Source of the DNA: an uncultured Lachnospiraceae bacterium
GTDB lineage: Bacteria; Bacillota; Clostridia; Lachnospirales; Lachnospiraceae
Assembly: GCA_946623295.1 (NCBI GenBank)
Contig: CAMOQY010000051.1
Coordinates: 1-8,520, forward strand
Direction of reading: 5' to 3'
DNA length: 8,520 nucleotides
Position numbers and translations under genes: made by a program. This document shows positions 6,387 through 8,520 of this stretch, piece after piece (the first letter of the stretch is position 1; every line of letters begins with the position of its first letter). The notes beneath the pieces are model-generated. The model had not been told where the DNA came from and ran no database searches. It worked only from the letters and a program-made list of their open reading frames with translations.

Positions 6387-6696
6387 TAAACAATTTTTCA
6401 TTTTTTTCAAAAAAATGTTTATCAACTGCCGTTGACATCATATAGAAAAGCGCATACGAAGCACTCAAAATAAACATTTTTGGGATTTTTTTGAAAAAAT
6501 GTTTATCAGGTCCCGGAAAAAACGTCTTGGATCGTGTCTGCAACCCCCTGAAAAGGTCAAATAGAAGATTTAAAATAAACATTTTTTTAGATTTTTTGAA
6601 AAAATGTTTATTTTCCAGCATCGACAAACTATAGACCAGACTTTTGCAGGTGCTTTTGATAAACGCTTTTGGCAGTTTTTTCAAAAAAATGTTTAT
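6387..6696. repeat. Array of four 36-37 bp A/T-rich palindromes
   Basis: Copies lie at 6387-6422, 6471-6506, 6576-6611 and 6660-6696. All begin TAAAC and end ATGTTTAT in the same orientation, with a T run, a short variable centre and a TTTTTT(G/C)AAAAAA core. The third copy is the best: with its flanks, AAAATAAACATTTTTT pairs perfectly with its complement around an 11-nt loop. The three gaps between copies (48, 69 and 48 bp) are unrelated in sequence. Start-to-start distances are 84, 105 and 84 bp. The array lies between the divergent PqqD and HprK-like genes. On the minus strand the copies read in frame as (D/N)KHFFKK..KMFI-type peptides inside an open frame at 6789-6322, but that frame has no ribosome binding site and I do not call it a gene. 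Confidence 0.8.
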
Positions 6697-6698
6697 TT

Positions 6699-6729
6699 CA
6701 GCTGTTTTACGAACCGTAAAATACAGTTG
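6699..6729. other. Stem-loop beside the palindrome array
   Basis: Left arm 6699-6711 (CAGCTGTTTTACG) pairs with 6715-6729 (CGTAAAATACAGTTG) with one mismatch or wobble and a 2-nt bulge, around an AAC loop. It lies 2 bp after the last palindrome copy. It could be a terminator-like hairpin or part of the same mobile or repeated unit. Function unknown. Confidence 0.5.
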
Positions 6730-6932
6730 CAAATACGCTCTGCCAGGCTGATAACGCGAACCAGTCTTCAGGTTACGCCTTCTCATCAAAACCGCAGGGA
6801 AGCTCGGCCCGTCCGTGCGAGCTACCCAATAAACTGCAGATAACTCACGGATAACCCTGCCCGCAGCCGGAGAGCGGCCCGCGGGGAATAATACTTTACA
6901 TTTTTTTTATAAATCGGGCGGAAGAAATGTAG

Positions 6933-6938
6933 TATAAT
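6933..6938 (+). promoter_or_regulatory. Candidate -10 box for the HprK-like gene
   Basis: TATAAT lies 83 nt upstream of the ATG at 7022, after an A/T-rich stretch (TTTACATTTTTTTTATAAAT at 6895-6914). The hexamer 17 bp upstream is not a recognisable -35, so the promoter may be weak or activator-dependent. The implied leader is about 75 nt. Confidence 0.45.
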
Positions 6939-7021
6939 ACAAAACACTGGCACAAAGAGAGTTTTGGCGCCGAAAAAACAGAACAGACTGGATTTCCTTG
7001 GTGCAGTCTGCGGGGGATCAG

Positions 7022-7801
7022 ATGGATAACAGTGAAAGAGTACAGTTCTTTGCGAGGTTTGCGGGGGTTACCGTAAAGGTGACCTGCGCGCACCGCTCTA
7101 CGCTCGATAAGTGCAGGGATTATCTGATCACGTCGGAAAGCCCCGCCGCCGGTCTTCCGGCTCCGCAGATAAATGCCGTGATCACACAGGAGAACATCGA
7201 GGAGATCCGCGTGCTGAATGCTCATTCTGAGCAGGCCGAGGGGATAGAGCACCGCGCATTCTCCGACAGATATCTCGAGGCGCTCGCTCTTCACAAGGCT
7301 GTTTCCGATAAAATGCCGGCGTTTAACAGAGTATTGTTTCACTGCTCGTCGATCGAGGTCGGAGGCAGGGCCGTGGCCTTCACCGCACCCAGCGGCACAG
7401 GCAAGAGCACTCATTCCCGGCTCTGGCGTCAGGTCTATGGCGATGAAGTTACCTATATAAATGACGATAAGCCATTCATCGGGATCGACGGCGGTGAGCT
7501 ATATATCTACGGTTCGCCTTGGATGGGCAAGCACAGCCTCGGCCGCCCTGCACGGGTGCCGCTCGCAGCCATAGGGCTTATAGTCCGCGACGAGAAAAAT
7601 TTCGCAAAGCGGATGACGCCGGGCGAGGCGTTTCTCACTGTGATCAAACAGATCCACAGGCCTGCGGATATAGAGATGATGAAACGCACTACTCAGATCA
7701 TGAAACAGATCGCCGAGACGGTCCCTATGTATGAGATCCACTGCAATATGGATCCGGAGGCCGCGATGGTCAGCCGCGCAGCCATGCTGGGAGACGTCTG
7801 A
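7022..7801 (+). CDS. HPr kinase/phosphorylase-like (PEPCK-fold) kinase
   Basis: A 259-residue protein. The ATG at 7022 is preferred because GGGGG at 7012-7016 precedes it by 5 nt; an in-frame TTG at 6998 would add eight residues. The N-terminal 105 residues are a divergent domain with no motif I recognise. From about residue 106 it resembles the catalytic domain of HPr kinase: VLFHCSSIEVGGRAVAF strand, Walker A APSGTGKST (122-130, K128), acidic INDDKP motif (D148, D149) and GSPWMGK (164-170), a pattern of the small HprK-like family in Clostridia. True HprK has a longer N-terminal domain and phosphorylates HPr Ser46; this protein is shorter and not linked to ptsH, so I do not call it hprK. HprK-like kinases near PqqD genes phosphorylate RiPP-type peptides in some characterised lasso-peptide clusters, so peptide phosphorylation is a reasonable inference. 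Confidence 0.8.
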   Translation: MDNSERVQFFARFAGVTVKVTCAHRSTLDKCRDYLITSESPAAGLPAPQINAVITQENIEEIRVLNAHSEQAEGIEHRAFSDRYLEALALHKAVSDKMPAFNRVLFHCSSIEVGGRAVAFTAPSGTGKSTHSRLWRQVYGDEVTYINDDKPFIGIDGGELYIYGSPWMGKHSLGRPARVPLAAIGLIVRDEKNFAKRMTPGEAFLTVIKQIHRPADIEMMKRTTQIMKQIAETVPMYEIHCNMDPEAAMVSRAAMLGDV

Positions 7802-7818
7802 CACCGCCGGCGCAGCGC

Positions 7819-8085
7819 GAAACGCGGAAGCCGTGTGAAATGTGAAAGCCAAGCAAGACGCAAAGGCCGGGTAGAATGCAAAGGCCGGACAAAACGCGGA
7901 AGCCGTGTGAATGTGAAAACCGGATAAACCGCGAAAAACCCGGACAAGACGCAAAGGCCGGGAAAAACCCGGACAAACCGCGAAACACACGCAAACAAGA
8001 CAGAAACCTGGGCGACCGCGAAAACCCCGGATAAACCGCGAAAACCCCGGATAAACCGCGAAACACGCGCAACCCCGGCAGGAAA
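7819..8085 (+). repeat. T-poor degenerate tandem repeat array
   Basis: The array is built from short motifs such as CCGGAYAAACCGCGAAAAACC and GACGCAAAGGCCGGG. A 20-bp unit, AAAACCCCGGATAAACCGCG, is exactly repeated at 8021-8040 and 8041-8060. A longer-period copy is also visible: AACGCGGAAGCCGTGTGAA at about 7821 recurs about 72 bp later (about 7893). From 7926 to 8085 the + strand holds only three T residues (8009, 8032, 8052), an extreme strand bias. It fills the gap between the HprK-like stop and htpG. I see no gene or clear terminator in 7802-8188. Confidence 0.75.
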
Positions 8086-8188
8086 TTATGCCCGATAAAA
8101 ACGCGGACCATCAACCGAGTCTTCCCGCAGCGCTTTGGACTGCAGGGGGCCGCATAAAACCGATACAAAATTAAAGAAGGTGATATAA

Positions 8189-8520
8189 ATGGCAAGAAAG
8201 CAATTTAAAACTGAGTCCAAAAAGCTCCTGGACATGATGATCAACTCGATCTACACGCACAAGGAAGTCTTCCTTCGCGAGCTGATCTCAAATGCCAGCG
8301 ATGCGTGTGATAAGCTGCATTTCAGGTCGCTCACGGATGACAGCGTAAAGCTTAACCGCGAGGATTATGAGATCAGGATCGAGGTCGACAAAGAGGGCAG
8401 GACCATCACCGTAAGCGACAACGGCTGCGGCATGACGGCGGCTGAGCTTGAAAAGAACCTCGGTACTATCGCAAAGAGCGGATCTTATGAATTCAAGCAG
8501 GAGCATCCTGATTCGGATGA
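8189..8520 (+). CDS. htpG: Molecular chaperone HtpG (Hsp90), 5' part only
   Basis: The gene begins at the ATG at 8189 after AAGAAGGTGAT (ribosome binding site about 8174-8180) and runs off the window end, so only about 110 of a usual 600-plus residues are visible. The visible part is the Hsp90 N-terminal GHKL ATP-binding domain: the MINSIYTHKEVFLRELISNASDACDK block gives catalytic E31, N35 and D38. DNGCGM follows (77-82, ATP-binding D77), then the lid motif GTIAKSG (92-98). HtpG is a cytoplasmic ATP-dependent chaperone for stress-labile clients. There is no CIRCE element in the 100 bp upstream and no convincing sigma-A promoter; the T-poor array ends about 100 bp before the start. Nothing looks damaged in the part shown. 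Confidence 0.95.
   Translation, partial: MARKQFKTESKKLLDMMINSIYTHKEVFLRELISNASDACDKLHFRSLTDDSVKLNREDYEIRIEVDKEGRTITVSDNGCGMTAAELEKNLGTIAKSGSYEFKQEHPDSD

Noticed and set aside
6387..6696. CRISPR array (four 36-37 bp repeats with 48/69/48 bp spacers)
   Set aside because: The repeats are diverged palindromic A/T runs and the gaps are long and uneven. No cas gene is present, so they fit intergenic palindromic elements better.
7770..8195. A 141-codon open frame on the minus strand (Phe/Arg/Gly/Ser-rich repeats)
   Set aside because: It reads through the T-poor array, overlaps the end of the HprK-like gene and the htpG start, and has no ribosome binding site. The peptide is a by-product of the repeat.

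Overview
The window looks like chromosomal DNA of an anaerobic member of the Bacillota, most likely a Clostridia/Lachnospiraceae-type organism. The clues are strong AGGAG-type ribosome binding sites, a PolC-like protein (PolC is typical of Bacillota), a CbxX/SpoVK-type AAA+ ATPase of the kind common in Clostridia, and a PqqD/HprK-like pair seen in Clostridia. The taxonomic call is inference; there is no rRNA or other marker gene. Coding DNA is moderately GC-rich, and most long intergenic stretches are made of repeats.

Layout. Positions 12-1385 (+) encode a DUF2130 protein with a zinc-ribbon start, a long coiled coil and a possible PD-(D/E)XK nuclease-like C-terminus. Positions 1386-1579 hold a candidate -10 box, a stem-loop and an intrinsic terminator lying ahead of the next operon, which suggests either ordinary termination or a leader attenuator. 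Positions 1580-4702 (+) hold a two-gene operon. Its first gene is a 366-residue protein that resembles the zinc-finger-containing core of DNA polymerase PolC but lacks the polymerase catalytic motif. Its second gene is a 667-residue AAA+ ATPase of the CbxX/SpoVK class with a divergent N-terminal half. Positions 4715-4850 carry a tandem repeat of about 52 bp, followed by a perfect 14-bp-stem terminator shared with the convergent gene. Positions 4931-5452 (-) encode a cyclophilin peptidyl-prolyl isomerase, and 5734-6006 (-) a PqqD-family protein. Between these two lies an array built from copies of the 3' end of the PqqD gene.

Positions 6007-7021 are about 1 kb of non-coding DNA between the divergent PqqD and HprK-like genes. 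They contain a GC-rich direct repeat and four regularly spaced 36-37 bp A/T-rich palindromes. Positions 7022-7801 (+) encode an HPr-kinase-like/PEPCK-fold protein. It is followed by a T-poor degenerate tandem array (about 7819-8085) and then the 5' part of htpG (8189 to the window end).

How the genes may work together. The PqqD-like protein and the HprK-like kinase probably form a functional pair (peptide binding or modification plus Ser/Thr-type phosphorylation), although no precursor peptide or radical SAM enzyme is visible. The PolC-like protein and the AAA+ ATPase probably act together. This inactive-polymerase/AAA+ pair is the most unusual system in the window. The cyclophilin and HtpG are housekeeping folding factors.
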